A DNA stretch of 64,000 nt. It comes from Gammaproteobacteria bacterium (GTDB lineage: Bacteria > Pseudomonadota > Gammaproteobacteria > Pseudomonadales > Pseudohongiellaceae). Each line of letters begins with the position of its first letter. The first letter of the stretch is position 1. Below are positions 1 through 9,168 of the stretch, piece by piece. The position numbers and the translations under genes were made by a program. The DNA is taken from positions 62,001 through 126,000 of the forward strand of contig JAJFKE010000046.1 in assembly GCA_021773355.1 (NCBI GenBank), read 5' to 3'. The notes below the pieces were generated by a model. It was not told the origin of the DNA. It saw only the letters and a list, made by a program, of their open reading frames with translations, and did not search any database.

Positions 1-105
1 CTGGGATTTATCTAGAAAATAATTTATTAATCAAGGGCTTGGCGTTAGTATTCCTTGATCGTTGGAAGTGACCTGCTTAGGGCGCTAATCCTGAAGGAGA
101 TTGTA

Positions 106-759
106 ATGATAAACCGCCTGGTTATATGCAAATTCAGCCTATACCCCAGTACCGTTGCCCTGCGAGCGATAATAGGTATGTTGCTGATGGTGGTACTGGC
201 ATCTTGTGCCTCGCAAAGTGCGAGAGATGCGGAACTGGCCGCGCAGGAAGCAGAGCGCGTTGCAATGCAACAGCAAGCTGCAGAATTGGCGCAGCAACAG
301 GAGCGAGTACGCGCCGCCGAGTTGCAACGCCAGCGCGAACAACAAGCTGCTGAGCGAGCCAGGGTGCAAGCCGAAAGAGATCGCCAGTTAGCTCAAGCGA
401 GAGCACGCGCCGAAGCCGAACGCCAGCAGCGTGAAGCTGCAGAGCAGCGCGAAACCGCGCGCTTGGCAGCGATTGCCGCAGCAGAGGCAGAGCGCCAGCA
501 GAAGATCGATAGAATTGCTGCTTTAGAACAACAGATCGCCTCTATCCAAACCCAGGTAGTGGACGAAGAATCCAGGCGCGGGAATCTTGAGGAAGCCATC
601 GTGGTGGCTGAAGAACTGCTGACGGTGCTGACTGCAGAACAGGCGAAATATGAAAACACAGATGCCGATGGCAATACTGTTGACCCCCTGGCCAAGGAGT
701 TGATCGCCGAATTGGAATCACGCAAGAATGAATTGTTAAGGCAGGCAGGTTCCCGCTAG
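106..759 (+). CDS. Coiled-coil lipoprotein of unknown function
   Basis: 217 residues from ATG 106, chosen over an upstream in-frame TTG (55) because an AGGAGA ribosome site lies 5 bases before it. A hydrophobic stretch near residues 24-34 ends in LASC, a lipobox, so the protein is probably an exported, lipid-anchored envelope protein. Residues about 40-170 are an uninterrupted Ala/Gln/Glu/Arg-rich heptad-like helix, which should form a long coiled coil. A short acidic tail follows. I do not recognise a specific family; low-complexity helices of this kind give misleading similarity to TolA and similar proteins. Confident it is a gene, not confident of role. Confidence 0.7.
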   Translation: MINRLVICKFSLYPSTVALRAIIGMLLMVVLASCASQSARDAELAAQEAERVAMQQQAAELAQQQERVRAAELQRQREQQAAERARVQAERDRQLAQARARAEAERQQREAAEQRETARLAAIAAAEAERQQKIDRIAALEQQIASIQTQVVDEESRRGNLEEAIVVAEELLTVLTAEQAKYENTDADGNTVDPLAKELIAELESRKNELLRQAGSR

Positions 760-824
760 AGCTCGCTAACTCACAGAAGGCGGCCGCTTCAGGCGGGACT
801 CAATAGGTAATTCTGTAGGCGATT

Positions 825-986
825 ATGAGCAATAAAGTAGTCGATTTTGCAGCTGGTAAGAACAGTCAGCTGCACAGGCGCAAGGAGGCCAAGGTCGATG
901 CTATGCGTGAGGCCTTTCGATTGGCGCGTGGCGAATCCGATAAGCCTGAGGGCAAGAGTAAAAAGCGGCGCAAATCCAAGAAATAA
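825..986 (+). CDS. Small basic protein (53 aa), unknown function
   Basis: ATG 825 to TAA 984-986 encodes 53 residues beginning MSNKVVDFAAGKNSQLHRRK and ending in a Lys/Arg cluster (KSKKRRKSKK). There are no cysteines, membrane segments or signal peptide. The strongly basic tail suggests a nucleic-acid or ribosome contact, but that is only inference. The frame lies between the lipoprotein and a terminator-like hairpin at 1090-1112, so it would close that transcription unit. No clear Shine-Dalgarno is visible. The amino-acid composition looks biased in a protein-like way, but a frame this short could be chance. Confidence 0.5.
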   Translation: MSNKVVDFAAGKNSQLHRRKEAKVDAMREAFRLARGESDKPEGKSKKRRKSKK

Positions 987-1089
987 CAATGCCGCTGTGC
1001 CATTTCCAGCTAATGTCCCAGGTCCACTTGGAACGGTCTGTTCCCGGTTCCGCATAAACCCCTCACAAACCACTGAAATACTGGTTTCA

Positions 1090-1112
1090 CGGCGAGTTTA
1101 GCCGCTTTTTTT
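1090..1112 (+). terminator. Possible rho-independent terminator before hppA
   Basis: CGGC (1090-1093) pairs with GCCG (1101-1104) around a 7-base loop and is followed by seven T's (1106-1112). The stem is short. The overlapping pair GCCGC-T7-GCGGC (1101-1117) could fold instead. Confidence 0.4.
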
Positions 1113-1181
1113 GCGGCCTTCGTTATGTTAAAGTGCGCGCCTTTGAAATAAACATTCCAATTTTTAAGGGGAAGATTCTAG

Positions 1182-3311
1182 ATGTCGGGCATAACAATTA
1201 CGGTAACTATGGTCCTGTCGCTACTAGGCTTGGGAATAGCCTTCTTTTACATGAAGAAGGTAGTAAGTATACCGCTTGATCTAGGGCTGGAAGAAGAACA
1301 GGCGAACCGTCTTAAATTCATCCACGGTGCGATTGCAGATGGGGCCATGGCCTTCTTGAAGCAGGAATACAAAGTCCTGGCCATCTTCATGGTGGTGTTT
1401 GCCGCCATAATCGCTGTTCTGATTAACGATACCCATACCCCGAATATTCATGAAGGGATCTATACGGCTATCGCTTTTCTTTTCGGTGGTGCCATCTCTA
1501 TAGCTTCTGGCTATATCGGAATGAAGGTAGCTACTCAGGGCAATGCCCGAACTACAGTTTCTGCGAAGAAAGATATTTCTGCGGCATACGATGTTGCAAT
1601 CAACTCTGGTGCCGTGATGGGTTTCGCCCTCGTTGGGTTGGCCACGCTAGGATTAGTTATTATTTATGTTGTCATGAGCTGGTTGCTTGCCGATTTGGGT
1701 CCAGAAAATAACCACATACTTATGGAGGTTATAGCGGGTTTTGGATTAGGTGGTTCGACCATCGCATTATTTGCGCGAGTAGGTGGCGGTATCTTTACCA
1801 AGGCTGCTGACGTTGGAGCTGACCTTGTCGGTAAGGTTGAGCAGGGCATCCCCGAAGACGATCCACGTAACCCAGCGGTAATTGCTGACAACGTTGGAGA
1901 CAACGTAGGTGATGTTGCTGGTATGGGTGCTGACCTTTTTGGTTCATGTGCTGAAAGCACCTGTGCTGCCATGGTGATTAGCGCTGTAGTATTTGCTGGT
2001 AACCCCGACGCATTGCTGTTCCCGATTTTGATTAGTGCAGTAGGTATCCCCATAGCCCTAATCACTAAATTATTGGTGAATGTAAAAACAGAAGATGACG
2101 TTGCGCCGGCGTTGATGAAGTTATTGATTATCTCCAGCGCCATTATGGCGGTGGTTATGTACTTCTTTACTATCGCATTGATCCCCGATTCGTTTGTATT
2201 GAATGGTGCCGAATACACGAATGTAGGCGTCTACTTTTGCTTCTTGGCCGGTCTTATATCTGGATTGGCAGTTGGCTTGTTAACCGGCTACTACACCTCA
2301 GAAAAATTTGGCCCGGTGCAAGAGGTGGCAAAGTCATGCGAAACCGGTGTTGCGACTAACATCATCTACGGCTTGGCGCTGGGTTATAAGAGTACAGTGC
2401 TGCCTTATCTGGCTATCGCTGCAAGCATCTTCATTTCCTGGGAGCTTGCTGGCATGTACGGCATAGCAATCGCCTCCCTGGGTATGCTGGGAAGCCTGGT
2501 ATTGACTTTGACTATCGATGCCTACGGACCTGTTGCCGACAATGCTGGCGGTATAGCAGAGATGGTAGGTCTGGAAAAAGAAGTTCGGCGTCGAACCGAT
2601 ATTCTGGATTCTGCCGGTAACACTACAGCGGCCATCGGTAAAGGCTTTGCCATCGGTGCCGCAATCTTAACGTCGCTGGCGCTATTCGCAGCGTTTATTA
2701 CTATCGCCGAAAAACTTCGCGGTGAGCCAATCTCCATGAGCTTGTTAGAACCACTGGTTTTTACTTTTCTCTTTATTGGTGCTGTTTTGCCCTTTCTGTT
2801 TTCCGCAATGACCATGAAATCAGTAGGTGCGGCTGCATTCGCAATGATTGAAGAAGTGCGTCATCAGTTCAAAACTATTCCCGGTATCATGGAAGGCACG
2901 GGTGAGCCGGACTACGCCAAGTGCGTAGCTATATCCACTCAGGCGGCATTAAAAGAAATGATAGCTCCTGGCGTTTTGATCATGGGCTCGCCCATTGTTG
3001 TCGGTTTCCTGTTCGGTGTGGAAGCAGTGGCGGCAATGCTAATTGGCTCTCTGGTTACCGGTGGTGTACTAGCCATCGCTTCCTCCAATAGTGGTGGAGC
3101 CTGGGACAACGCGAAGAAATATATAGAAGCGGGCAACCTTGGCGGCAAAGGCTCTGATGAGCACACTGCTGCTGTTGTTGGCGATACTGTCGGCGATCCT
3201 ATGAAAGATACTTCGGGTCCATCGCTTAACATCTTGATCAAGCTTTCCGCGATTCTTAGCCTGGTATTCGCGCCATTCTTCGTGCAGTATGGTGGAATCC
3301 TGGTGGGTTAA
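1182..3311 (+). CDS. hppA: Membrane-bound ion-translocating pyrophosphatase
   Basis: 709 residues, the normal length for this family of about 16 membrane helices. It couples hydrolysis of pyrophosphate to pumping H+ or Na+ across the inner membrane, recovering energy from biosynthetic PPi. The signature [11 protein letters not shown] is at residues 210-220, followed by DNVGDNVGD, the Asp-rich Mg-PPi site. The motif GNTTAAIG (479-486) has Ala at the position where K+-independent enzymes carry Lys, and Gly three residues later, so this should be the K+-dependent type. Which ion it pumps cannot be settled by eye. The gene stands alone, preceded by AAGGGGAAG and followed by a strong terminator. 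Confidence 0.95.
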   Translation: MSGITITVTMVLSLLGLGIAFFYMKKVVSIPLDLGLEEEQANRLKFIHGAIADGAMAFLKQEYKVLAIFMVVFAAIIAVLINDTHTPNIHEGIYTAIAFLFGGAISIASGYIGMKVATQGNARTTVSAKKDISAAYDVAINSGAVMGFALVGLATLGLVIIYVVMSWLLADLGPENNHILMEVIAGFGLGGSTIALFARVGGGIFTKAADVGADLVGKVEQGIPEDDPRNPAVIADNVGDNVGDVAGMGADLFGSCAESTCAAMVISAVVFAGNPDALLFPILISAVGIPIALITKLLVNVKTEDDVAPALMKLLIISSAIMAVVMYFFTIALIPDSFVLNGAEYTNVGVYFCFLAGLISGLAVGLLTGYYTSEKFGPVQEVAKSCETGVATNIIYGLALGYKSTVLPYLAIAASIFISWELAGMYGIAIASLGMLGSLVLTLTIDAYGPVADNAGGIAEMVGLEKEVRRRTDILDSAGNTTAAIGKGFAIGAAILTSLALFAAFITIAEKLRGEPISMSLLEPLVFTFLFIGAVLPFLFSAMTMKSVGAAAFAMIEEVRHQFKTIPGIMEGTGEPDYAKCVAISTQAALKEMIAPGVLIMGSPIVVGFLFGVEAVAAMLIGSLVTGGVLAIASSNSGGAWDNAKKYIEAGNLGGKGSDEHTAAVVGDTVGDPMKDTSGPSLNILIKLSAILSLVFAPFFVQYGGILVG

Positions 3312-3339
3312 GAGACAACACTTAAATTGATAGAATAGG

Positions 3340-3365
3340 AAAGGGGGTCAAATGACCCCCTTTTT
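3340..3365. terminator. Bidirectional rho-independent terminator
   Basis: AAAGGGGGTCA and TGACCCCCTTT form a near-perfect stem around two bases, flanked by A's on the left and T's on the right. It ends hppA on the plus strand and the convergent unknown gene on the minus strand. Confidence 0.85.
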
Positions 3366-3382
3366 GTATATTTGGATTTCAG

Positions 3383-3919
3383 CTACAAATCTCTTCTGGT
3401 TTCAAAGTGAAACAACACCCATTCATCGTATTCGTTTGATTGATTGTCATGCAGACTGGTCCATGAAGTGGATACAGTCTTAACGCATTGATAAATTCTG
3501 AAGGAATCTGTGTTCTCAATAATTAGATTTCGAACCGATGGGTTTAGCGTGTAATTGGAAATTTCTACCAGCTTCCAATTTTCTTGCATTGTTCTGTCTA
3601 TGCATTCGTCGCCTGATAACAAGTCGATATAGCCCAATTCTTTGTCGGCGTAGCCACCGGATGGTATTTCCAGATCAATACTAATGACGACCTGCGTTGC
3701 ATTTTCGTCGCTACCATGAAGAACTATGGAGTTCAGTCTGACCGGGTTCAATGTTTGGTTAAACGCAACCAAACGTAATCCGTCGTCTGTGTTCTCACCC
3801 CATGCGGAAGAATAGAACGCAAACTTAACTTCAGTTTCTTCCTGCTGCTCGGCATTCGCATCGACCAGAAGTGACGCACAGGCCAACAAAGATAGTATGG
3901 ATGATAATTTTTGTATCAC
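3383..3919 (-). CDS. Secreted protein of unknown function
   Basis: 178 residues. Residues 1-23 form a signal peptide with a likely signal-peptidase I site after DANA; the internal LLAC could be read as a weak lipobox, but the AxA site fits better. The mature part is acidic, with only two cysteines (in DECID and YQCVK), which could form one disulfide, and predicted beta-rich stretches. I recognise no family. The gene is monocistronic, ends toward the bidirectional terminator, and its upstream region plus first 41 codons are duplicated just upstream (see the repeat at 3798-4395). Confidence 0.6.
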   Translation of the reverse strand: MIQKLSSILSLLACASLLVDANAEQQEETEVKFAFYSSAWGENTDDGLRLVAFNQTLNPVRLNSIVLHGSDENATQVVISIDLEIPSGGYADKELGYIDLLSGDECIDRTMQENWKLVEISNYTLNPSVRNLIIENTDSFRIYQCVKTVSTSWTSLHDNQSNEYDEWVLFHFETRRDL

Positions 3920-4395
3920 TGGTGGTGTTCCGGTTCTAGCTTAATGAGCCTTGCCTGTGCTCTGTTTCATCGATTAGGCATTAAGAGTGGGATTCTAGCG
4001 GGCAAGCCGTATCTCTGTCATGCTCAATTTGAAATGATTGGAGCAAGTGATCGGTAAGTGTACTGAATGCCTGTGTGTGACTGGGTACTATTGTTCCCCC
4101 ATGCGGAAGAATAGAACGCAAACTTAACCTCAGTTTCTTCCTGCTGTTCGGCATTCGCATCGACCAGAAGTGACGCACAGGCCAACAAAGATAGTATGGA
4201 TGATAATTTTTGTATCACTGCTGGTGTTCCGGTTCTAGCTTAATGAGCCTTGCCTGTGCTCTGTTTCATCGATTAGGCATTGAGAGTGGGATTCTAGCGG
4301 GCAACCTATATCTCTGTCATGCTCAATTTGAAATGATTAGAGCAAGTAATTGGCAAATGTACTGAATACCTGTATCTGAGAGTCGGTACAATTGT
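3798..4395. repeat. Tandem duplication, two ~299-bp copies
   Basis: The block starting CCCCATGCGGAAG at 3798 recurs at 4097, a period of 299 bases. By eye the copies differ at about 15 of 275 aligned positions plus a 2-base indel near the right end. Each copy holds, on the minus strand, a leader region and the first 41 codons of the secreted unknown protein. Only two of the differences fall in the coding part, and both are synonymous. Confidence 0.9.
4024..4218 (-). pseudogene. Truncated duplicate of the secreted unknown protein
   Basis: This 64-codon frame starts with the same 41 residues as the intact gene at 3383-3919 (signal peptide plus the mature start through FYSSAWG). It then crosses the duplication junction into an unrelated 23-residue tail rich in Ser/Thr/Tyr. 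It is the product of the tandem duplication, so it is most simply a 5' fragment. Because its start, upstream region and signal sequence are intact, it could still be expressed as a small secreted peptide. Confidence 0.6.
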
Positions 4396-4601
4396 TGTGG
4401 ATCTTGAATTAAGCTCAGTGAAGCTTGTCTACAATGTGCCTCCTTGGATTTTGAAGACTAATCAAAGATAATCCGTATCAGCTTCTCGACTCGATATTAA
4501 TCTTGTCGAGTTCAAGAGACAAGGAGTGTCCGCTCCGGGCACGACATAAACTGCAAGCAGATTGGTTGCGAGCTGGTGACTGATTCGAAAGGGAAGGGAA
4601 T
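4396..4601. other. Intergenic region upstream of apbC
   Basis: About 200 bases between the duplication and the ApbC start. It should carry the divergent promoters for apbC (plus) and the duplicated leader (minus). A 6-bp inverted repeat CTCGAC/GTCGAG (4485-4510) is the only structure seen; no convincing -35/-10 pair was identified. Confidence 0.3.
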
Positions 4602-5423
4602 TTGAGATATATCGATAAGATAGACCACATCATTTGTGTGGCTTCAGGAAAAGGGGGAGTGGGAAAATCCACCACAGCGGTAAACCTGGCCTTAGCTCTT
4701 TCCAAGCTTGGCCGCAAAGTTGGCTTGTTGGATGCGGACATCTATGGGCCGAGTTTACCTTTGATGATGGGGGTGCCCGAAGGGACTCGGCCGAAAATCA
4801 TTGACAAGAAATTTATGGTGCCGCTGTTAGCCCATGGCATTGAATGTACCTCAATGGGTTTTTTGGTGGACCAGAAAACCGCTATGGTGTGGCGAGCGCC
4901 GATGATCATTTCTGCTTTCAATCAAATGCTTAATGATACCGCCTGGTCAGAATTGGACTATTTAATTGCTGATATGCCCCCGGGCACTGGGGATATTCAG
5001 CTCAGTTTGGCCCAGTCAGTGAAAGTGAGCGGAGCAGTTATTGTTACTACGCCGCAAGATGTGGCGCTATTGGATGCGCGCAAGGGCATAGAGATGTTCA
5101 AAAAAGTGGATGTACCGATTTTAGGTGTGGTTGAGAATATGAGCACGCACATCTGTTCTAACTGTGGCCATGAAGAAGCAATATTTGGTAGCGGGGGCGG
5201 GGATTCTCTTTCTAAGGAATATGGGGTACAAGTGATTGGTCGATTGCCGCTGGATTTAACCATCAGGGAAACCACGGACGCGGGCAATCCTGTGGTAGCA
5301 TCGAATCCTGAACACGGAGCAACGCAAGCGTATATGGAGTTGGCGGCTAATGTTGAGCAGCAACTGCTACGGGCGACATCATCCAATCGTGACGGACCGA
5401 CGATAACCATAAGCGACGACTGA
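4602..5423 (+). CDS. apbC: Fe-S cluster carrier ATPase, Mrp/NBP35 family
   Basis: 273 residues from a TTG start with GGGAAGGGA directly upstream. It is a cytosolic P-loop ATPase of the MinD/Mrp class that binds and transfers iron-sulfur clusters to target proteins. The deviant Walker A GKGGVGKST is at residues 16-24, the DADIYGPS switch follows near 45, and CSNC (CxxC) near residue 186 is the expected bridging-cluster site. Its N-terminus begins straight at the ATPase domain, so the MIP18/DUF59 domain fused to many bacterial Mrp proteins is absent. It stands alone on the plus strand. Confidence 0.92.
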   Translation: MRYIDKIDHIICVASGKGGVGKSTTAVNLALALSKLGRKVGLLDADIYGPSLPLMMGVPEGTRPKIIDKKFMVPLLAHGIECTSMGFLVDQKTAMVWRAPMIISAFNQMLNDTAWSELDYLIADMPPGTGDIQLSLAQSVKVSGAVIVTTPQDVALLDARKGIEMFKKVDVPILGVVENMSTHICSNCGHEEAIFGSGGGDSLSKEYGVQVIGRLPLDLTIRETTDAGNPVVASNPEHGATQAYMELAANVEQQLLRATSSNRDGPTITISDD

Positions 5424-5481
5424 TTGCTTGATTTCGAAGCCGGCGATGAGATTTGGCGAACTAGACTAGTGGGGTATTAAA

Positions 5482-7161
5482 TTGGACGCGGTTAATGATT
5501 TTCTGATTTTTATAGATGGCTTTTTGGGTAGTGCAATTTGGTTTCCTGCCTTGCTCCTTTCCACCGGTATTTTCTTTACCTTGTATCTCGGTTTTCCCCA
5601 GATTCGCTATTTCAAGCACGCTATTAATGTTACCAGGGGTAAATTTGATAAAGACGGTGCACAGGGGGATACCTCGCATTTTCAAGCACTGGCGACCGCA
5701 CTTTCCGGCACCGTGGGTACGGGAAACATAGGCGGCGTAGCATTGGCATTGCACCTGGGTGGACCCGCCGCCCTGTTCTGGATGTGGATGACCGCTTTTT
5801 TCGGCATGACCAGTAAATTTGTCGAGGTGACACTCTCCCATAAGTACCGAACCAAGACCGATGACGGCACCATGGCCGGTGGTCCGATGTACTATATGGA
5901 GAAAGGTCTAAATGCGAAATGGTTGGCGATTCTATTTGCCATTGCCACGGTGTTGAGCTCATTTGGCACCGGTAATCTACCGCAAATCAACAGCATCGCC
6001 GCAGGTCTGGAGAGTACCTTTTCCCTGGACCCCCTGGTTACCGCAAGCGTCCTGTCTGTATTACTGGCTTTGGTAATTATTGGTGGAATTACTCGTATCG
6101 CCAAGGTGGCGGCGACCATCGTCCCTACCATGGCTCTCATTTATCTGATTGGTGCATTTGCTGTAATCCTGCCAAATTTTGCCAACATTATTCCCTCCTT
6201 TGCGGCTATTTTCAGTGACGCTTTCACGGGCTCGGCAGCCACCGGTGGCTTCCTCGGCGCCACCTTTGCCTATGCTTTCGACCGTGGTGTAAATCGAGGT
6301 CTGTATTCCAATGAGGCGGGACAGGGCTCGGCTCCAATCGCACATGCTGCGGCCAGAACCGACGAGCCGGCGGATGAAGGTATGGTGTCAATTCTGGAAC
6401 CTTTTATCGATACCATCGTTATATGTACCATTACCGGACTGGTAATACTTTCATCCGGCGTGTGGATGGAAAAATTCGAGAATGAATTTCAAAGAGCTGA
6501 CATGACGTTCGTCGCAGGCAGCTTTGAGGAGTCAAATGCCACTGACGTAGAACAGCTGTTTGCTTTTCTCAATGGTGATGAATCAACTGCCAGCAGTTAT
6601 TCTGGACAATTTGCCGTGGTGGATGGTCGAGTTGCCGACAATAACCAGACGTTTACACTCCTGAGTTCAAGGTCTTTCGCAGAGGACACTCTGTTTGCCA
6701 GAGATGGTGAGCCGATTACCGGGCAGCTATCGGTGAGCGAAGGCAGACTGATTGATGCAGATGTGGTGGTCACCGGTAAATCCTTGCTGCATTCGGTACC
6801 TCTGACGACCATGGCCTATACTCGCGGTTTGTTTGGTGAGTTTGGAAAATACATAGTCGCAATTGGATTGATGCTGTTCGCGTTTTCCACCGCGATAGCA
6901 TGGTCATATTACGGAGATCGGGCTATGACCTATCTGTTTGGGCCGAAATCTGTACTGCCCTATCGGGTAGTCTATGTTCTTGGTTTTTTCTATGCTGCTT
7001 TGGCCGACACGACAATCGTGTGGAATGTTGCCTTAATTACAATAGTTTTGATGACCGTGCCTAACTTGATAGGCATTCTGTTTATGCATAGAGAGATGAA
7101 GCAAACCGTGACCACGTATTGGGAAGAAACTGATCACGGTAAGCATAAGACAGAGAGCTAG
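5482..7161 (+). CDS. AGCS-family sodium:amino acid (alanine/glycine) symporter with insertion
   Basis: 559 residues from TTG 5482. This inner-membrane carrier imports alanine or glycine with Na+. Family hallmarks are [12 protein letters not shown] (residues 76-87), the GGPMYYME segment near 133-140, and [15 protein letters not shown] (277-291). A hydrophilic segment of about 100 residues (roughly 333-435, Asp/Ser/Thr-rich) sits between two late membrane helices, which makes the protein longer than usual members (about 450-500). The stop codon TAG is part of the CTAG target duplication of the repeat element that follows. Substrate is inferred from family only. Confidence 0.9.
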   Translation: MDAVNDFLIFIDGFLGSAIWFPALLLSTGIFFTLYLGFPQIRYFKHAINVTRGKFDKDGAQGDTSHFQALATALSGTVGTGNIGGVALALHLGGPAALFWMWMTAFFGMTSKFVEVTLSHKYRTKTDDGTMAGGPMYYMEKGLNAKWLAILFAIATVLSSFGTGNLPQINSIAAGLESTFSLDPLVTASVLSVLLALVIIGGITRIAKVAATIVPTMALIYLIGAFAVILPNFANIIPSFAAIFSDAFTGSAATGGFLGATFAYAFDRGVNRGLYSNEAGQGSAPIAHAAARTDEPADEGMVSILEPFIDTIVICTITGLVILSSGVWMEKFENEFQRADMTFVAGSFEESNATDVEQLFAFLNGDESTASSYSGQFAVVDGRVADNNQTFTLLSSRSFAEDTLFARDGEPITGQLSVSEGRLIDADVVVTGKSLLHSVPLTTMAYTRGLFGEFGKYIVAIGLMLFAFSTAIAWSYYGDRAMTYLFGPKSVLPYRVVYVLGFFYAALADTTIVWNVALITIVLMTVPNLIGILFMHREMKQTVTTYWEETDHGKHKTES

Positions 7162-7415
7162 GGGGTCTCTGAACAAGTCTATGACCTCTCTGGCCTACTG
7201 CTAATTCTGCTATCAACACGTGCTTTCGCCGGGCCGGTCAAGAAACTGCAGCGCAGAGAGCGCACTCGGTGTAAACCCCCGACCGGCGGGGCCTAGGCCT
7301 AAGCAGGCGCCGTTGTCGCGCTTGGCAATGGAATAAACCATTCCCTGCGCACGAAGCCTTGCTTCAGCGCGCGCCAGACTCCCGCAGAGTGGCCATAGAC
7401 TTGTTCAGAGGCTAC
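7162..7415. mobile_element. MITE-like element, copy 1 (254 bp)
   Basis: Ends read GGGGTCTCTGAACAAGTC (left) and, inverted, GTAGCCTCTGAACAAGTC (right), and the inverted match continues to about 25 bases. The element is flanked by CTAG on both sides (7158-7161 and 7416-7419), a 4-bp target duplication. The interior has no reading frame of note and shares long blocks, including a ~43-base identical stretch, with copy 2 at 40061-40303. TSDs of form YTAR are known for the IS5 group, so this is probably a non-autonomous derivative. It fills most of the 318-base gap between two convergent symporter genes. Confidence 0.8.
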
Positions 7416-7479
7416 CTAGAGAAAGGTTTTCATGGGACTATCGAATCCCCAACCAGCTATGCCGCTCATAAAGTAGCCG

Positions 7480-9168
7480 TTAGGAAGTAACTACTTCACC
7501 GGGAAGTCGAATATTCTCAACAATAGCCTGTACCTCGGTGGGTGGTTCGGGGGTGAAGCGGGAGACTGCTAAGGCAACCAACAAATTTGCCAAGGTGCCC
7601 AGTGCGCCTATGCCTTCCGGTGAAATTCCCAGCCACCAATTATCGGCACTGTCTGCCGCAGGATTTATAATCTTGAAGTAGATGATGTACGAGGCGGTGA
7701 TGCTGAATCCAACTACCATGCCAGCTATTGCACCTTCTTTGTTCATGCTTTTTTGAAAGATGCCTAATACGATAGCCGGAAAGAAGGAGGCGGCGGCCAG
7801 GCCAAATGCGAAAGCTACAACCTGCGCCACATAGGCCGGCGCATTAATGCCGTAATATCCCGCTACTAATACGGCTACAAATATAGACAATCGCGCATAC
7901 AGTAATTCTTGTTTCTCGCTAATACCAGGCATGAAGGTGCGTTTCAACATGTCGTGGGCTACCGATGTCGATATGACCAGCAATAACCCTGCTGCCGTCG
8001 ATAGAGCCGCAGCCAATGCTCCGGCCACAACTAAGGCCACTACCCAATTGGGTAACTCTGCAATCTCGGGGTTGGCCAACACCATGATGTCGCGATTGAC
8101 ATTGAGCTCATTGATTTCCGGGTCACCAACATACTGAATTCGACCATCGTTGTTTTTGTCATCGAAAACAATCAGGCCGGTGTCTTCCCATTTGCTAAAC
8201 CATTCAGGAACAGCCACGTATTCAGCGTTGTTCACAGTATTTATGAGATTGGTACGGGCAAATGCGGCTACCGCCGGTGCAGTTGTGTACAGAATGGCAA
8301 TAAAAACCAAGGCATAGCCGGCCGATTTTCTGGCGTCGCGCACATTGGGTACGGTAAAGAAGCGAATGATTACATGGGGAAGGCCCGCCGTCCCAAACAT
8401 CAACGCTGCAGTAATAAAGAATACGTCCTGCGTACTTCGTTGACCCTCTGTATAGGTGTCGAAGCCCAACTGTTCGCTCAGCCCATCTAACCGGTCCAGC
8501 AGATAACCACCGCCATAGGCTTCAGTCAGTTCCGAGCCAAAGCCAATTTGTGGAATGGGTTGGCCAGTCATCAGGATGGATATAAAGATTGCTGGTACCA
8601 TGAAGGCAAAGATCAACACACAGTATTGTGCTACCTGTGTATAGGTAATGCCCTTCATGCCACCCAAGACTGCATAAAAGAACACTATCGCCATACCTAT
8701 CAGCACACCGGTAGTAAAATCCACTTCCAAAAATCGTGAGAATACGATGCCTGCCCCCTGCATTTGACCGCAGACGTAAACAAAGGAAATAGCGATTGCA
8801 CAGAAAACCGCGATCAGTCTGGCGCTCTGCGAATAGTAACGATCACCAATAAAATCAGGCACGGTGAACTTGCCAAACTTTCGTAAATAAGGCGCCAACA
8901 GTAGAGCGAGTAAAACGTAGCCACCAGTCCAGCCCATGAGATAGAAAGTTCCATCTCTTCCCAGAAAAGAGATTAGGCCAGCCATGGAAATAAATGAGGC
9001 GGCGGACATCCAGTCGGCTGCGGTCGCCATGCCGTTGGCTAGCGGTGGTACTCCCCCGCCCGCGACATAAAACTCCTTAGTTGATCCAGCGCGCGACCAA
9101 ATGGCGATACCTATATAGAGGCTGAAAGAAAGAAAGATGAATAGGTAGGTCCAGATTTGCACGCTCAT
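7480..9168 (-). CDS. Sodium/solute symporter large subunit, VC_2705 subfamily
   Basis: 562 residues with about 13 membrane helices, of the solute:sodium symporter (SSS) superfamily, related to the acetate permease ActP. Characteristic pieces are FYVAGGGVPPLANGMATAADWMSAASF near residues 33-59 (broken here only by small variations) and the GLPHVIIRFFTVP segment. A soluble loop between helices contains DDKNNDGRIQ, which resembles an EF-hand calcium loop. The gene overlaps by 4 bases with the small DUF4212 subunit upstream, the standard pairing for this subfamily. Substrate is not predictable; small carboxylates are plausible. Confidence 0.9.
   Translation of the reverse strand: MSVQIWTYLFIFLSFSLYIGIAIWSRAGSTKEFYVAGGGVPPLANGMATAADWMSAASFISMAGLISFLGRDGTFYLMGWTGGYVLLALLLAPYLRKFGKFTVPDFIGDRYYSQSARLIAVFCAIAISFVYVCGQMQGAGIVFSRFLEVDFTTGVLIGMAIVFFYAVLGGMKGITYTQVAQYCVLIFAFMVPAIFISILMTGQPIPQIGFGSELTEAYGGGYLLDRLDGLSEQLGFDTYTEGQRSTQDVFFITAALMFGTAGLPHVIIRFFTVPNVRDARKSAGYALVFIAILYTTAPAVAAFARTNLINTVNNAEYVAVPEWFSKWEDTGLIVFDDKNNDGRIQYVGDPEINELNVNRDIMVLANPEIAELPNWVVALVVAGALAAALSTAAGLLLVISTSVAHDMLKRTFMPGISEKQELLYARLSIFVAVLVAGYYGINAPAYVAQVVAFAFGLAAASFFPAIVLGIFQKSMNKEGAIAGMVVGFSITASYIIYFKIINPAADSADNWWLGISPEGIGALGTLANLLVALAVSRFTPEPPTEVQAIVENIRLPGEVVTS

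Noticed and set aside
1664..2218. 184-codon frame antisense to hppA
   Set aside because: Composition typical of an antisense shadow and lies wholly within a confident gene.
4485..4510. CTCGAC/GTCGAG inverted repeat upstream of apbC
   Set aside because: Six base pairs with a 14-base loop; too weak to call an operator or terminator.
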